NCBI RefSeq assembly: GCF_000756615.1
Contig: NZ_CP009288.1
Span: 1,550,001-1,614,000, forward strand
From: Paenibacillus durus
Lineage (GTDB): Bacteria; Bacillota; Bacilli; Paenibacillales; Paenibacillaceae
Length of the DNA stretch: 64,000 bases
Direction of reading: 5' to 3'
Shown here: positions 8,858 through 17,583 of the stretch, in pieces
How the letters are laid out: each line of letters starts with the position of its first letter
Position numbering within the stretch: the first letter of the stretch is position 1
The notes under the pieces: generated by a model
Database searches by the model: none
The model's input: the letters and a program-made list of their open reading frames with translations, nothing else
What the model was told of the DNA's origin: nothing
Program-made: the position numbers and the translations under genes

Positions 8858-9259
8858 CTACCCTTCAATGATTTTCACATAATACTGCCGGCGTCTTGGT
8901 CCGTCGAACTCGCAAAAATAAATACCCTGCCACCGTCCAAGCAGCAGCTCCCCTTCATGGATGATGATGCTCTGGGACGGTCCGGCTGTAATCGATTTGA
9001 GATGCGACGCCGTATTGCCTTCCGCATGACGGTACTTTGGATGCTCCCAAGGATATACCTCGTCCAGACGCATCAGCACATCATGCTTCACGTCGGGGTC
9101 TGCGTTCTCGTTAATTGCAATGCCGGAGGTTGTGTGGGGGCAATATACAACCGCTATTCCGTTTTGCACGCCGCTTTTTCTTACATAAGAAATAACCTCT
9201 CTGGTGATATCACGCAGTTCATCCCGCTTGCTTGTTGAAATCTCGAACGTATGAAGCAT
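8858..9259 (-). CDS. yjbQ: YjbQ family protein (UPF0047)
   Basis: Small single-domain protein of the UPF0047/YjbQ family, 133 residues from the preferred start. Some members show weak thiamine-phosphate synthase activity, and the true cellular role is uncertain. Conserved residues are seen in CPHTTSGIAINENADP, the histidine of RHAEGNTASHLK and the terminal block LLLGRWQGIYFCEFDGPRRR. The start at 9259 is chosen because AAAGGGGA precedes it by about seven bases; an upstream ATG at 9289 lacks this. It is transcribed alone, divergent from the sulfate transporter. Confidence 0.9.
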   Translation of the reverse strand: MLHTFEISTSKRDELRDITREVISYVRKSGVQNGIAVVYCPHTTSGIAINENADPDVKHDVLMRLDEVYPWEHPKYRHAEGNTASHLKSITAGPSQSIIIHEGELLLGRWQGIYFCEFDGPRRRQYYVKIIEG

Positions 9260-9372
9260 GGCGGCTTCCCCTTTCTTAATCGGTTTCAAGCCCTTTCAGG
9301 AACTATTTTAACCTAAAATAGCGCAAAAGTAATTGACGATGGCAAGAGGTCAGTGGTAAAGTAGTGATAATT

Positions 9373-9402
9373 ATTAAACCTAGTATATTAATAGGAATTA
9401 TA
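9373..9402 (+). promoter_or_regulatory. Candidate CymR-type operator before cysT
   Basis: ATTAAACC at 9373-9380 and ATAGGAATTATA at 9391-9402 enclose an AT-rich spacer. This resembles the CymR box of Bacillus and Staphylococcus cysteine genes (recalled core: TAA..CC, spacer, AT.GGAATT). It lies about 57 bases before the start codon of the sulfate transporter, where a repressor of sulfur uptake would act. Confidence 0.4.
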
Positions 9403-9458
9403 TATCGGCAAATGGCTAGTATACCGACCAGTCAACCGGAGGTAGGAGGACATAACTG

Positions 9459-10274
9459 TTGAATTCGCTGCTAAGACACAAGGGATGGACCTGGGGATTC
9501 CGATCCACGATTTTGCTGTATTTTGTCGTATTAATCGTGCTTCCGATTCTCGGCGTCTACTACAACTCATTTTCGCTTGGTTTCACAAATTTTGTCGAAA
9601 GCGTAACTGACCCGATTGCCTGGCGATCTGTGCTGCTCACGCTTCAACTGGCGCTTATTGCCGCCATTATCAATGTCGCCTTGGGCACGATTATCGCTTG
9701 GGTGCTGGTCCGCTACAAATTTCCCGGCAGGCCGCTGCTGAACAGTATGGTCGATCTGCCGTTCGCTCTGCCGACTGCCGTTGGCGGACTGATGATTCTG
9801 CTGCTGCTTGGACCGGGGAGCCTGATCGGAGGAGCTGCGAAATCACTGGGAATCGAAATCGTCTTCCACCCGCCAGCCATTGTAATTGCGATGGTCTTCG
9901 TAACGTTCCCTTTTGTGATTCGGGCGGTACAACCGCTGCTGGAAGAGCTTGACCCTTCCGAGGAAGAGGCGGCCTACACGATGGGAGCTAAGGGCATCCG
10001 GGTATTCCGGCAGGTTATTTTACCGGCGATGGCGCCTGGCATGATCGGAGGCGGCATGCTTGCCTTCTCCAGAGCGCTGGCTGAATTTGGGGCGGTCGTA
10101 CTGGTAGCGGGAAATATCCCGGGACGCACGCTCGTGTCGTCGGTCTTCATCTACGGAGAGGTGGAGAGCGATAACGGGACGGGCGCCGCAGCCGTATCCA
10201 TCATTTTGCTGACCTTGTCGTTCCTGATCCTCTGGCTGATCAATGTGGCACAGATGAGGGGGAAAAGACGATGA
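9459..10274 (+). CDS. cysT: Sulfate ABC transporter permease CysT
   Basis: Integral membrane subunit of the sulfate/thiosulfate importer. The 271-residue protein has six predicted membrane segments, the first at about 17-38. The EAA loop that docks the ATPase reads EEEAAYTMGAKGIRVFRQVILP. LNSMVDLPFALPTAVGG is typical of CysT/CysU. It starts with TTG at 9459, supported by AGGAGGA at 9444-9450. The stop overlaps the start of cysW (ATGA), so the two permeases are translationally coupled. A CymR-like box lies upstream, pointing to induction on sulfur limitation. Confidence 0.94.
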   Translation: MNSLLRHKGWTWGFRSTILLYFVVLIVLPILGVYYNSFSLGFTNFVESVTDPIAWRSVLLTLQLALIAAIINVALGTIIAWVLVRYKFPGRPLLNSMVDLPFALPTAVGGLMILLLLGPGSLIGGAAKSLGIEIVFHPPAIVIAMVFVTFPFVIRAVQPLLEELDPSEEEAAYTMGAKGIRVFRQVILPAMAPGMIGGGMLAFSRALAEFGAVVLVAGNIPGRTLVSSVFIYGEVESDNGTGAAAVSIILLTLSFLILWLINVAQMRGKRR

Positions 10275-11068
10275 GACGGCTGTGGATTGGACTGACATAT
10301 ATCGTTTTCTTTCTGCTGATAGCCGCTCCCCTGGGCAAGATGATTACGGGAGCCTTCAGCCAGGGGCTTTCCGGATTCTGGGAGGCGCTGACGAGGCCGG
10401 AGGCGCTGCATGCGCTGATGATGACCGCTCTGGTTGTTATCGCGGTAACGGTGCTGAACACATTGTTCGGTATTATGACTGCTCTGTATCTGGTTCGGGC
10501 CGAGTGGCTCAGCCCCCGGCTGAAGAGCCTGCTCAACAGTATTGTCGATCTGCCGTATGCGGTATCGCCTGTCATCGGCGGATTGATGATCGTCCTGCTG
10601 CTCGGTCCGGACAGCGCGCTTGGGGCGGTGTTTGAACATATTGGCTTCAATATCGTCTATGCCTTCCCTGGAATGGTCATCGCTACCCTGTTCGTCACCT
10701 TTCCATTGATGGTCAGGGAAGTGATGCCCGTTCTGCAGGAGATCGGCGGCCAGCAGGAGGAAGCAGCCTCAACGCTAGGAGCGTATGGGTGGACGACCTT
10801 CTGGAAGGTAACCTGGCCTTCGATCCAATGGGCGGTAATCTACGGCGTCATTCTTACAGTCGCCCGCTCACTGGGCGAATTCGGGGCCGTGCTGGTTGTC
10901 TCGGGCAATATTATGAACAAGACCCAAACCGCGACGACGCTGGTTTACCAGGATGTCGAGAACTTTAATGTAACGGCGGCGGGCGGCGTCGCGCTGGTGT
11001 TGGCCGCTTTTTCGGTAGGACTTCTACTGCTCATGGAATGGAGCAAGAAAAGAAAGGAAGTGCGTTAA
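10271..11068 (+). CDS. cysW: Sulfate ABC transporter permease CysW
   Basis: Second membrane subunit of the sulfate importer (265 residues, six predicted helices), forming a heterodimer with CysT. It shares the family line LNSIVDLPYAVSPVIGG with CysT and carries the ATPase-docking EAA loop QEEAASTLGAYGWTTFWKVTWP. The motif ARSLGEFGAVLVVSGN is characteristic of CysW. It overlaps the cysT stop by four bases. The cysA start lies only two bases after its stop, giving a tight cysTWA unit. Confidence 0.94.
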   Translation: MRRLWIGLTYIVFFLLIAAPLGKMITGAFSQGLSGFWEALTRPEALHALMMTALVVIAVTVLNTLFGIMTALYLVRAEWLSPRLKSLLNSIVDLPYAVSPVIGGLMIVLLLGPDSALGAVFEHIGFNIVYAFPGMVIATLFVTFPLMVREVMPVLQEIGGQQEEAASTLGAYGWTTFWKVTWPSIQWAVIYGVILTVARSLGEFGAVLVVSGNIMNKTQTATTLVYQDVENFNVTAAGGVALVLAAFSVGLLLLMEWSKKRKEVR

Positions 11069-11070
11069 TC

Positions 11071-12135
11071 ATGCACGTGGAAGTACGCGGTCTGAACAAG
11101 CATTTTGGCAATTTTCATGCAGTAAAGGATGTCAACTTTGAAATTACGAAAGGCCATTTAATTGGACTGCTTGGCCCGAGCGGCGGCGGCAAAACGTCGA
11201 TCCTGCGGATGCTGGCAGGCCTTGAAACGCCGGATGCCGGCGAAATTGTCTTCCATGGTCAGGTAGTCAACAATCTGCCGCCGCAGGAACGCGGGATTGG
11301 CTTCGTGTTCCAGAATTACGCGCTTTTCAAGCATATGACAGTATTCGATAATATTGCCTTCGGGCTTAAGGTGAAAAAAGCGAATAAAAGCTTCATCCGC
11401 GACCGTGTGATGGAACTCGTGGAGCTGACGGGGCTTAAAGGCTTCGAGAAGCGGTATCCACAGCAGCTGTCCGGCGGACAGCGCCAGCGGGTGGCGTTCG
11501 CCCGGGCGCTTGCGCCGGAGCCGCAGCTGCTGCTGCTAGACGAGCCGTTCGCTGCGATCGACGCCAAGATTCGTCAAGAGCTCCGTTCCTGGCTGCGGGA
11601 ACTGATCGAACGCGTCGGAATCACTTCGATATTCGTGACGCATGACCAGGATGAGGCAATCGAAGTCGCTGACGAAATTATGATTATTAACCAGGGCCGT
11701 CTGGAACAGAAGGGCACGCCATGGGATATTTACAAGGAGCCGAAGACGACGTTCGTGGCGACCTTTATCGGGGAATCGACTCTGATCGAGAACGCTGCTG
11801 AACTGAAAGGGTTCAAGCCTGCTGAGGGCAGCCAGCCTACCAAGGCGCTGATCCGTCCCGAGTACATCGAGGTCGGTGACCGCGAGGAGTTCGACGTGGC
11901 TTCTGCCACGGAGAAGGGAATCGTCAAGCATCTGCAATTCCGGGGCAGCGAATGGCTGGTCGAAGTGGAAGTGAACGGCCACAAGCTGGTCACCTACCGT
12001 TCACTGGAGAAGGAGACGCTGCAGGTGGGGCAGGAGATTGCCGTGCTGGTGCACCGCGCATACCTGTTCAACGACGAGCGCAGCTGGATTCAGGAGAATA
12101 GCCTGAAGGAAGACCCGATGCCGGTCTACATTTAA
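11071..12135 (+). CDS. cysA: Sulfate ABC transporter ATP-binding protein CysA
   Basis: Cytoplasmic ATPase powering sulfate import. Motifs are Walker A GPSGGGKT (35-42), signature LSGGQRQR (133-140) and Walker B LLLLDEP (153-159), followed by the H-loop in VTHDQDEA. The C-terminal third (about 235-354) is a TOBE-like regulatory domain, as in other CysA proteins. ATG 11071 begins the conserved domain; an in-frame ATG at 11038 would overlap cysW heavily. It sits between cysW and the binding-protein gene with no terminator. Confidence 0.94.
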   Translation: MHVEVRGLNKHFGNFHAVKDVNFEITKGHLIGLLGPSGGGKTSILRMLAGLETPDAGEIVFHGQVVNNLPPQERGIGFVFQNYALFKHMTVFDNIAFGLKVKKANKSFIRDRVMELVELTGLKGFEKRYPQQLSGGQRQRVAFARALAPEPQLLLLDEPFAAIDAKIRQELRSWLRELIERVGITSIFVTHDQDEAIEVADEIMIINQGRLEQKGTPWDIYKEPKTTFVATFIGESTLIENAAELKGFKPAEGSQPTKALIRPEYIEVGDREEFDVASATEKGIVKHLQFRGSEWLVEVEVNGHKLVTYRSLEKETLQVGQEIAVLVHRAYLFNDERSWIQENSLKEDPMPVYI

Positions 12136-12226
12136 ATATAAGAATTCCCCCCGCAATGTAATCATCGGTGAGCTTTGAAAGCGCCGGGATCACTTTGTGG
12201 GTATTTTTTCAGGAATGAGGCTTGGG

Positions 12227-13282
12227 ATGAAGCATTTCATAAGGAGCAGACAACTGCACGGATGGCTTGCCGTATTGCTGCTGGCGCTGACGATCTCCGG
12301 CTGCGGAAGCGAAGGGAACCGCACGGCGGACTCAAAGTCAACAAGTGATATGACTCTCGTAATTGGTTCTTACAGTGTGGCAAAGGACGCGGTTGAGGAG
12401 ATATTGCCGCTGTTCGCGGAGAAGTGGAAGGCGGAGACCGGACATACGATAACGTTCCAGCAATCATACGAAGCTTCGGGAACTCAGGCCCGGGCGATTG
12501 CCGGCGGGTTCGAGGCCGATGTGACGCTTCTCGCGATGGAAGGCGATGTCGACAAGCTCGTTGACGCTGGGCTGGTGAAACCATCCTGGAAGGAACGGGG
12601 CGAGGGCGGCATGGTGACGCGTTCGATTGTCGTGATCGGTACGCGTGAAGGCAACCCGAAGGGAATTAAGAATTTTGCCGATTTGACCAAACCGGGCATC
12701 AAAGTGCTGTACCCTAATCCGAAGACGTCGGGCGGCGCGCAGTGGGATATTAACGCAATCTACGGCGCGGGATTGAAGCAGTCGGAGGAGAAGGAAGGGG
12801 TTAAGGACCCGGCGGCAGCCAAAAGCTTTCTGACAAGCGTACACGCCAATGTGGAGTCGCTGGATAAGAGCGGACGCGCATCGATGGCTGCGTTCGAGTA
12901 TGGCGTGGGTGATGTTATCGTAACCTATGAGAATGAACTGCTGGCGCGGATTGCGCAGGGCGTGAAGTATGAGGTGGTCATACCCAAGGATACGATTCTG
13001 ATCGAGAATCCGGCGGCGGTGGTCGATAAATACGCAGATAAGCATGGAACACGGGAGGCCGCAGAGGCTTTCGTGAACTTCCTGCTGACGCCTGAGGCGC
13101 AGGAGATCTTCGCCAAGCACGGATTCCGGCCCGTAGACCAAGAAGTGTACGAGGCGAACAAGAGTCGTTTCCCTGTTCCCCAAGGGTTATTCGATATCAG
13201 CTACCTGGGTGGCTGGGACAAGGTGCGCAGCACGCTGTATTCGAAACGGGGCGTATGGTATCAGGTGCTTGCGGGGATTTAA
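12227..13282 (+). CDS. sbp: Sulfate-binding lipoprotein of the ABC importer
   Basis: Extracellular solute-binding protein delivering sulfate to CysTWA. The signal peptide ends in lipobox LTISGC, with the acylated Cys26 counted from ATG 12227. Ligand-site features of the sulfate family are QSYEASGTQARAI, LLAMEGDVD and the PKTSGGAQWDIN block. The start at 12227 has GAGG at 12217-12220. Upstream in-frame GTG 12197 and ATG 12215 are possible but lack a better ribosome binding site. It is the last gene of the operon, which differs from the common order with the binding protein first. A strong terminator follows. Confidence 0.92.
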   Translation: MKHFIRSRQLHGWLAVLLLALTISGCGSEGNRTADSKSTSDMTLVIGSYSVAKDAVEEILPLFAEKWKAETGHTITFQQSYEASGTQARAIAGGFEADVTLLAMEGDVDKLVDAGLVKPSWKERGEGGMVTRSIVVIGTREGNPKGIKNFADLTKPGIKVLYPNPKTSGGAQWDINAIYGAGLKQSEEKEGVKDPAAAKSFLTSVHANVESLDKSGRASMAAFEYGVGDVIVTYENELLARIAQGVKYEVVIPKDTILIENPAAVVDKYADKHGTREAAEAFVNFLLTPEAQEIFAKHGFRPVDQEVYEANKSRFPVPQGLFDISYLGGWDKVRSTLYSKRGVWYQVLAGI

Positions 13283-13292
13283 TTAAGCTTCA

Positions 13293-13329
13293 GCAGACTG
13301 TCTTTCAGAGAGGCGGTCTGCTTTTTTTT
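13293..13329 (+). terminator. Terminator of the sulfate operon
   Basis: An 11-base stem (13293-13303 with 13311-13321, two G-U pairs) has a seven-base loop and is followed by eight T. Confidence 0.9.
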
Positions 13330-13450
13330 CTGGCTGATAAAGCATTGATTTGCAGAGATTTACATTCCTATTATGCAGATAGTGCTTTCCTATTTTATAA
13401 TAATTTAGAAGGTTGTACTTTCTTGACGAGGATAGAAGGGGGAGTGGAGA

Positions 13451-14224
13451 ATGGATACATTGATGTTCCTAGGTACGGGCGACGCCATGGGCACGCCAAG
13501 AGTATACTGCGGCTGTTCGGTATGCGAAGAAGCGAGAACAAGCGGAACGAACGCGCGGCTGCGGTCCTCCGTACTGGTGGACAGCGGGGATGATTTCTTC
13601 GTAATCGACTGCGGACCGGACTGGCGGCGGCAGATGGAGAGCCTCGGCATCCGGGTCATGCGCAGGCTGCTGGTGACCCATGGCCACTTCGACCATATCG
13701 GCGGTCTGCCGGAATGGGCGGATGCCTGCCGCTGGACGGGGATCAAGGGCGAGCTGTATGCGCCGGCGGAGGTCATCCCTGTAATTTTGCGGCAGTATCC
13801 GTGGCTGGGCAGCCATATCGAGCTGATGCCTCTTGATGAAGGGATCATGCTGGATGGCTGGCAAATCGCTACCTGGAGGGTAAATCACGGCAAGAACGGC
13901 TACTCTTACGCTTTTCGGCTGGAAAAGGAAGGCTATGCCTGGGTATACTGTCCGGATTCGATTTCCTTAAGGGATGAGGAGACCCGGTTAATGCGGGAAG
14001 CGGATCTGCTTGTGCTGGGTACAAGCTTTTACTATGAGGAAGCTGAGCTGTCGACCCGTTCCGTCTATGATATGACCGAGGCGGCGGTGCTTCTTGCGGA
14101 TGTGCAGCCGCGCCGCGCTATATATACGCATATGTCCCATGATGTGGATCTGAGGAAGGCTTATGACTTGCCGGGCAATGTGGAGCTGGCGCGTACAGGG
14201 ATGCGGATCAGCTTGGGAAGATAA
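13451..14224 (+). CDS. PhnP-like metallo-beta-lactamase-fold hydrolase
   Basis: A 257-residue hydrolase of the PhnP/YycJ-like branch, which usually cleaves phosphodiesters. The metal motif HGHFDH is at His77-His82. An N-terminal CGCSVC (20-25) resembles the structural zinc site that marks PhnP-type enzymes. Further metal ligands are probably in CPDSIS and the THMSHD segment near the C-terminus. The ATG has a purine-rich ribosome binding site (GAAGGGGGAG). No phosphonate genes are nearby, so a C-P lyase role is unsupported and the substrate is unknown. Confidence 0.85.
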   Translation: MDTLMFLGTGDAMGTPRVYCGCSVCEEARTSGTNARLRSSVLVDSGDDFFVIDCGPDWRRQMESLGIRVMRRLLVTHGHFDHIGGLPEWADACRWTGIKGELYAPAEVIPVILRQYPWLGSHIELMPLDEGIMLDGWQIATWRVNHGKNGYSYAFRLEKEGYAWVYCPDSISLRDEETRLMREADLLVLGTSFYYEEAELSTRSVYDMTEAAVLLADVQPRRAIYTHMSHDVDLRKAYDLPGNVELARTGMRISLGR

Positions 14225-14259
14225 CCTGTAAAATCCGAAGACGTTGGAGATGACAAGCC

Positions 14260-14841
14260 TTGAAGAATGTAATCGACCCGATTATGATTTCTTTTCCCGA
14301 GAGTTTAGAGATGGAGAGGCTGCTGATCCGCGCCCCGCTGTGGGGAGACGGAGCCGCGATGAATGAAGCGATCTTAGAAAGCCTGGAGGAGCTGCGTCCG
14401 TGGCTGCCTTTTGCCAGAAAGGCTCCCACCCTGGAAGAGTCGGAAGCCTTCACCCGGCAGACGCGGCTTGAGTTTCTGAACCGCTCGAATCTGCACCTTC
14501 GCCTATTTGATAAGCATACGGGTAAGTTCATCGGCAGCAGCGGCCTGCACCGGATCGATTGGGATGTGCGAAGCTTCGAGATCGGCTACTGGATCAGGAC
14601 TTCCTGCGCGGGGAACGGATATATCACGGAGGCGGTGAACGGAATTACGGATTTCGCCATCCGCGAACTTGCGGCGAACCGGATCGAGATCCGCTGCAAT
14701 GCGAAGAATGTTAAAAGCGCGGCGGTGGCGGAACGTACAGGCTATACGCTGGAGGGTATTCTGCGAAACACCCGGCTGGCGGAGAACGGAGAGCTGGGCG
14801 ATACTAAGGTGTACGCTAAGGTGCGGGGTTCCGAATTTTAA
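14260..14841 (+). CDS. GNAT acetyltransferase, RimJ/RimL type
   Basis: A 193-residue N-acetyltransferase in the RimJ/RimL branch, whose members acetylate ribosomal protein N-termini or other amines. Recognisable parts are the N-terminal SLEMERLLIRAPLWGDG, central GSSGLHRIDWDVRSFEIGYWI, the acetyl-CoA loop region CAGNGYITEAV and NARN-like CNAKNVKSAAVAERTGY. Start is TTG 14260 with GGAGAT upstream; an in-frame ATG at 14284 lacks a ribosome binding site. It follows the PhnP-like gene by 35 bases and may be co-transcribed. The target is not predictable. Confidence 0.88.
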   Translation: MKNVIDPIMISFPESLEMERLLIRAPLWGDGAAMNEAILESLEELRPWLPFARKAPTLEESEAFTRQTRLEFLNRSNLHLRLFDKHTGKFIGSSGLHRIDWDVRSFEIGYWIRTSCAGNGYITEAVNGITDFAIRELAANRIEIRCNAKNVKSAAVAERTGYTLEGILRNTRLAENGELGDTKVYAKVRGSEF

Positions 14842-14964
14842 CCCTCCTGACGCGTACAGCCCCCCCTTGTAAAGCCAAGGGAAGCTAAACATCCGCTTGA
14901 TGCAGTAGCCCCAACGAAGAGTTCCAAATGAAATACGCACTAATCGGTGCGAACATCAAGTTCA

Positions 14965-15007
14965 CATAGAGCCGTCACATTAATTGTGGCGGCTCTATGC
15001 GTTTTTT
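14965..15007 (+). terminator. Strong terminator
   Basis: A 15-base stem (14965-14979 with 14985-14999, one G-U) closes a five-base loop and is followed by C, G and six T. Confidence 0.92.
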
Positions 15008-15169
15008 CGGATAAATATCCAAATAACTCCGCTGCTGCCACATAAACTATTTACAATTTTATTATCGCAAAATTTAATTAATAGCCTTTTTACATACTGT
15101 CTAATGTCTCGGAAAATGAAAGAATGCTAAGGTGTGATTAATTCTGACAAGCTTGATTTCCAGGTTAGT

Positions 15170-15199
15170 TTAACTGACATAAAGTTAACTGACATAAAG
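15170..15199 (+). repeat. Perfect tandem repeat, 2 x 15 bp
   Basis: TTAACTGACATAAAG occurs twice head to tail, at 15170-15184 and 15185-15199. It lies about 105 bases before the ABC binding-protein gene, so it may be a duplicated regulator site. The repeat itself is certain; its function is guessed. Confidence 0.85.
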
Positions 15200-15304
15200 C
15201 GGAGCTAAGGGGTCAGCCTAATTTTTATACAAAAGGGGGAAGGGTCGAACGAAGGGTCAGATTCAGTCGTCGTTGCTTGCTAAACAAAATTAGGAGGCTT
15301 GTTA

Positions 15305-16630
15305 ATGAAGATGAAATGGGCTAAGACATTCTGGGTGTATTTGCTGGTGACTGCGATGATCGGAGTCCTATCGGCTTGCGGCCAATCGAACAATACAAAC
15401 ACCGCCTCCGGAAATACGGGAAATACGGAGCAGAAGCAGGTAGTGCTTTCATTCATGACAACTTGGTCGGAGTCAGATCCGTTTACAGGCGTCTATTATA
15501 AAAATGCAATGGCTTTCGAGAAGGCCAATCCGGATATCAAACTGGATATTGAGACCATTCCTTATAATGATTATCCAGTCAAATTAAATACGACAGCGGC
15601 TGGGGGCAACCTCCCTGACTTGATTCTGATGATCGGCGGGGGCTCCATGTTCGAACAAATCGCCCGTTCCGGCGCGCTGATGCCGATTGACGATATGATG
15701 GGCAACTGGAAGGAAGACTTTTTACCGTCCTCGAAAATCAAAGAATTTAATGTCGATGGCAAGCAGTACGGGATTCCAGGGGAGGTTTCATACGCTACTG
15801 TCATTTATTACAACAAAAAAATAATGAAGGATGCGGGGTATACCGAATTTCCGACGACGTATGATGCTTTCAAAGCGATGGTTAAGGATCTGAAGGCCAA
15901 AAATATTACTCCAATAGCCTATGGCAATAAAACCGGCAGCGTCCTGCTGGCGTCTCTCCTTTCACCTCTTAATGAAAGAATCTCGGGGCCGGATCTTTAT
16001 GCGAAAATCAAGTCGGGAGAACAGAAGTTTACCGACCCGGATTTTATGAACGCGCTGAAAGATATCAAGGAGCTTTCCGATATAGGAGCTTTTAACGTCG
16101 ATCTTAACAGTATTGACAATGTCCAAGCCACCAACCTGTTCCTCTCGGGGAATTCCGCTATGTATATAGACGGCAGCTGGGGGGCCAAGCAAATTTCCAA
16201 AGACAAAGCTGCGGATTTAGAAGTAGGCTTCGCCGTATTCCCGCAAATCGAGGGAGGCAAGGGCAGCATGTCCACCATGCCGGGCGCGACCAATCAGGGG
16301 GTTGTCTTGAACGCGAAGCTGGATGACGCTAAAAAGGCAGCAGCCGAGAAATTTTTGCAGTTCATGTACAGTGAAGAATCCTACCAAAATATTATCCGGG
16401 ATGGAAACATGGTTCCGGCCAATGTGGAAGCGCCTGCGGATATCGATCCGCTGTTCAAAGAGATGACCGGCGTACTAGCGGGTGTTAAGGAAATTACTCC
16501 GGTATATGACATCGTGATGCCAGCCACCGTAGTCACGGCAACCAAAAACGGCCTTCAGGGACTGACTACGCCAGGCGGAAGCACTCCGGAGGCCGTAGCG
16601 GAGGAACTTCAGAAGGAATTGGGCCAATAA
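15305..16630 (+). CDS. Extracellular solute-binding lipoprotein (CUT1-type), probably for nucleosides
   Basis: Substrate-binding component of an ABC importer. The 441-residue protein has a lipoprotein signal peptide with lipobox LSAC and Cys25, followed by an Asn/Thr/Gly linker. The family-1 binding-protein fold is recognisable from VLSFMTTWSESDPF, DLILMIGGGSMFEQ and the C-terminal DAKKAAAEKFLQFMYSEESYQ. ATG 15305 has AGGAGG at 15292-15297; the TTG six bases upstream is less likely. It heads a cluster with two permeases and a nucleoside hydrolase. By family it binds a sugar, and by neighbours perhaps a nucleoside. Confidence 0.88.
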   Translation: MKMKWAKTFWVYLLVTAMIGVLSACGQSNNTNTASGNTGNTEQKQVVLSFMTTWSESDPFTGVYYKNAMAFEKANPDIKLDIETIPYNDYPVKLNTTAAGGNLPDLILMIGGGSMFEQIARSGALMPIDDMMGNWKEDFLPSSKIKEFNVDGKQYGIPGEVSYATVIYYNKKIMKDAGYTEFPTTYDAFKAMVKDLKAKNITPIAYGNKTGSVLLASLLSPLNERISGPDLYAKIKSGEQKFTDPDFMNALKDIKELSDIGAFNVDLNSIDNVQATNLFLSGNSAMYIDGSWGAKQISKDKAADLEVGFAVFPQIEGGKGSMSTMPGATNQGVVLNAKLDDAKKAAAEKFLQFMYSEESYQNIIRDGNMVPANVEAPADIDPLFKEMTGVLAGVKEITPVYDIVMPATVVTATKNGLQGLTTPGGSTPEAVAEELQKELGQ

Positions 16631-16694
16631 TGTTCTTCGGGCGGAGGGCTGAACCTTGGGCTCTTCGCCTTCAATTCTATCGGAGGTACCGCAT

Positions 16695-17573
16695 ATGCAG
16701 ATGTTTCTTCGCCATAAATGGATCATAGCCGCCGGCCTCATTCCAGCTGTGGTCATATACACAATGTTCTCAATCTATCCGATTCTGAGCTCTGTCTACT
16801 ACTCGTTTTTCAAATGGGACGGTTTCTCCCCCAAGCAGTGGCACGGGCTTCAGAATTACGTCAATTTGATCGGTGACGGCGTTTTTTGGCAATCTATCCG
16901 CAACAATCTTTATTTCGTGCTCTTTTCTGTACTGGGGGAAATCCCTCTTGGCTTGTATCTGGCCATGATGCTGAGCGGAAAGCTGTTCCGCAGAGATGGG
17001 ATTTTCAGAACGGTCTTTTTCATGCCTGTGGTTATATCCACCATTGTTGTTTCCCTGATCTGGAATATGTTCTACAATTACCAGTTTGGCCTTGTCAATA
17101 CGGCGCTTCGGGCGGTTGGCCTGGATCATTGGGCGCAGAACTGGCTTGGCAATCCGGGGCTTGCTATCTTTGTGCTGTGTATTGTCGTCGTCTGGCAGTA
17201 CACCGGGCTGTACATGGTCATCTTTCTGGCCGCGCTGCAAAATGTGCCGTCGGAAGTGCTGGAAGCGGCGGAGCTGGATGGAGCCGTCGGTATAAAAAGA
17301 ACCTGGCATATCGTGGTGCCGATCATAGCGGACACCATTTTTGCTTCGGTCGTGCTATGCATAAGCGGAGCGCTTCGCGCGTTCGATTTGATCTATATCA
17401 TGACTAACGGAGGGCCCAGCCATTCTACGGAAGTGGGCGCTACGTATATGTTTTCCCAGACGTTCAGCTCGATGAAGTACGGTTATGGGAGTGCAATTTC
17501 CACAGCCATCATCATTATCAGCTTTGGTCTGATTATTATAAGCCAGTTCATTTTGCGATCTGTGAAGAGGTGA
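16695..17573 (+). CDS. ABC transporter permease (CUT1, MalF-like)
   Basis: Membrane subunit of the importer, 292 residues with six predicted helices, the first at about 7-30 (WIIAAGLIPAVVIYTMF). The EAA loop is LEAAELDGAVGIKRTWHIVVP, close to the consensus that contacts the ATPase. ATG 16695 is supported by GGAGG at 16682-16686; an in-frame TTG at 16656 is less likely. It lies between the binding protein and the second permease. No ATPase is encoded here, as is usual where one shared MsmX-type ATPase serves several importers. Confidence 0.9.
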   Translation: MQMFLRHKWIIAAGLIPAVVIYTMFSIYPILSSVYYSFFKWDGFSPKQWHGLQNYVNLIGDGVFWQSIRNNLYFVLFSVLGEIPLGLYLAMMLSGKLFRRDGIFRTVFFMPVVISTIVVSLIWNMFYNYQFGLVNTALRAVGLDHWAQNWLGNPGLAIFVLCIVVVWQYTGLYMVIFLAALQNVPSEVLEAAELDGAVGIKRTWHIVVPIIADTIFASVVLCISGALRAFDLIYIMTNGGPSHSTEVGATYMFSQTFSSMKYGYGSAISTAIIIISFGLIIISQFILRSVKR

Positions 17574-17583
17574 TTCTTCTAAA

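Larger units (their letters stand above)
14842..15304 (+). other. Non-coding region before the nucleoside-type ABC operon
   Basis: A 463-base gap. It contains the terminator of the acetyltransferase unit (14965-15007), an AT-rich stretch (15008-15120), a perfect tandem 15-base repeat (15170-15199) and the AGGAGG of the next gene at 15292-15297. No small gene is apparent. Confidence 0.6.
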
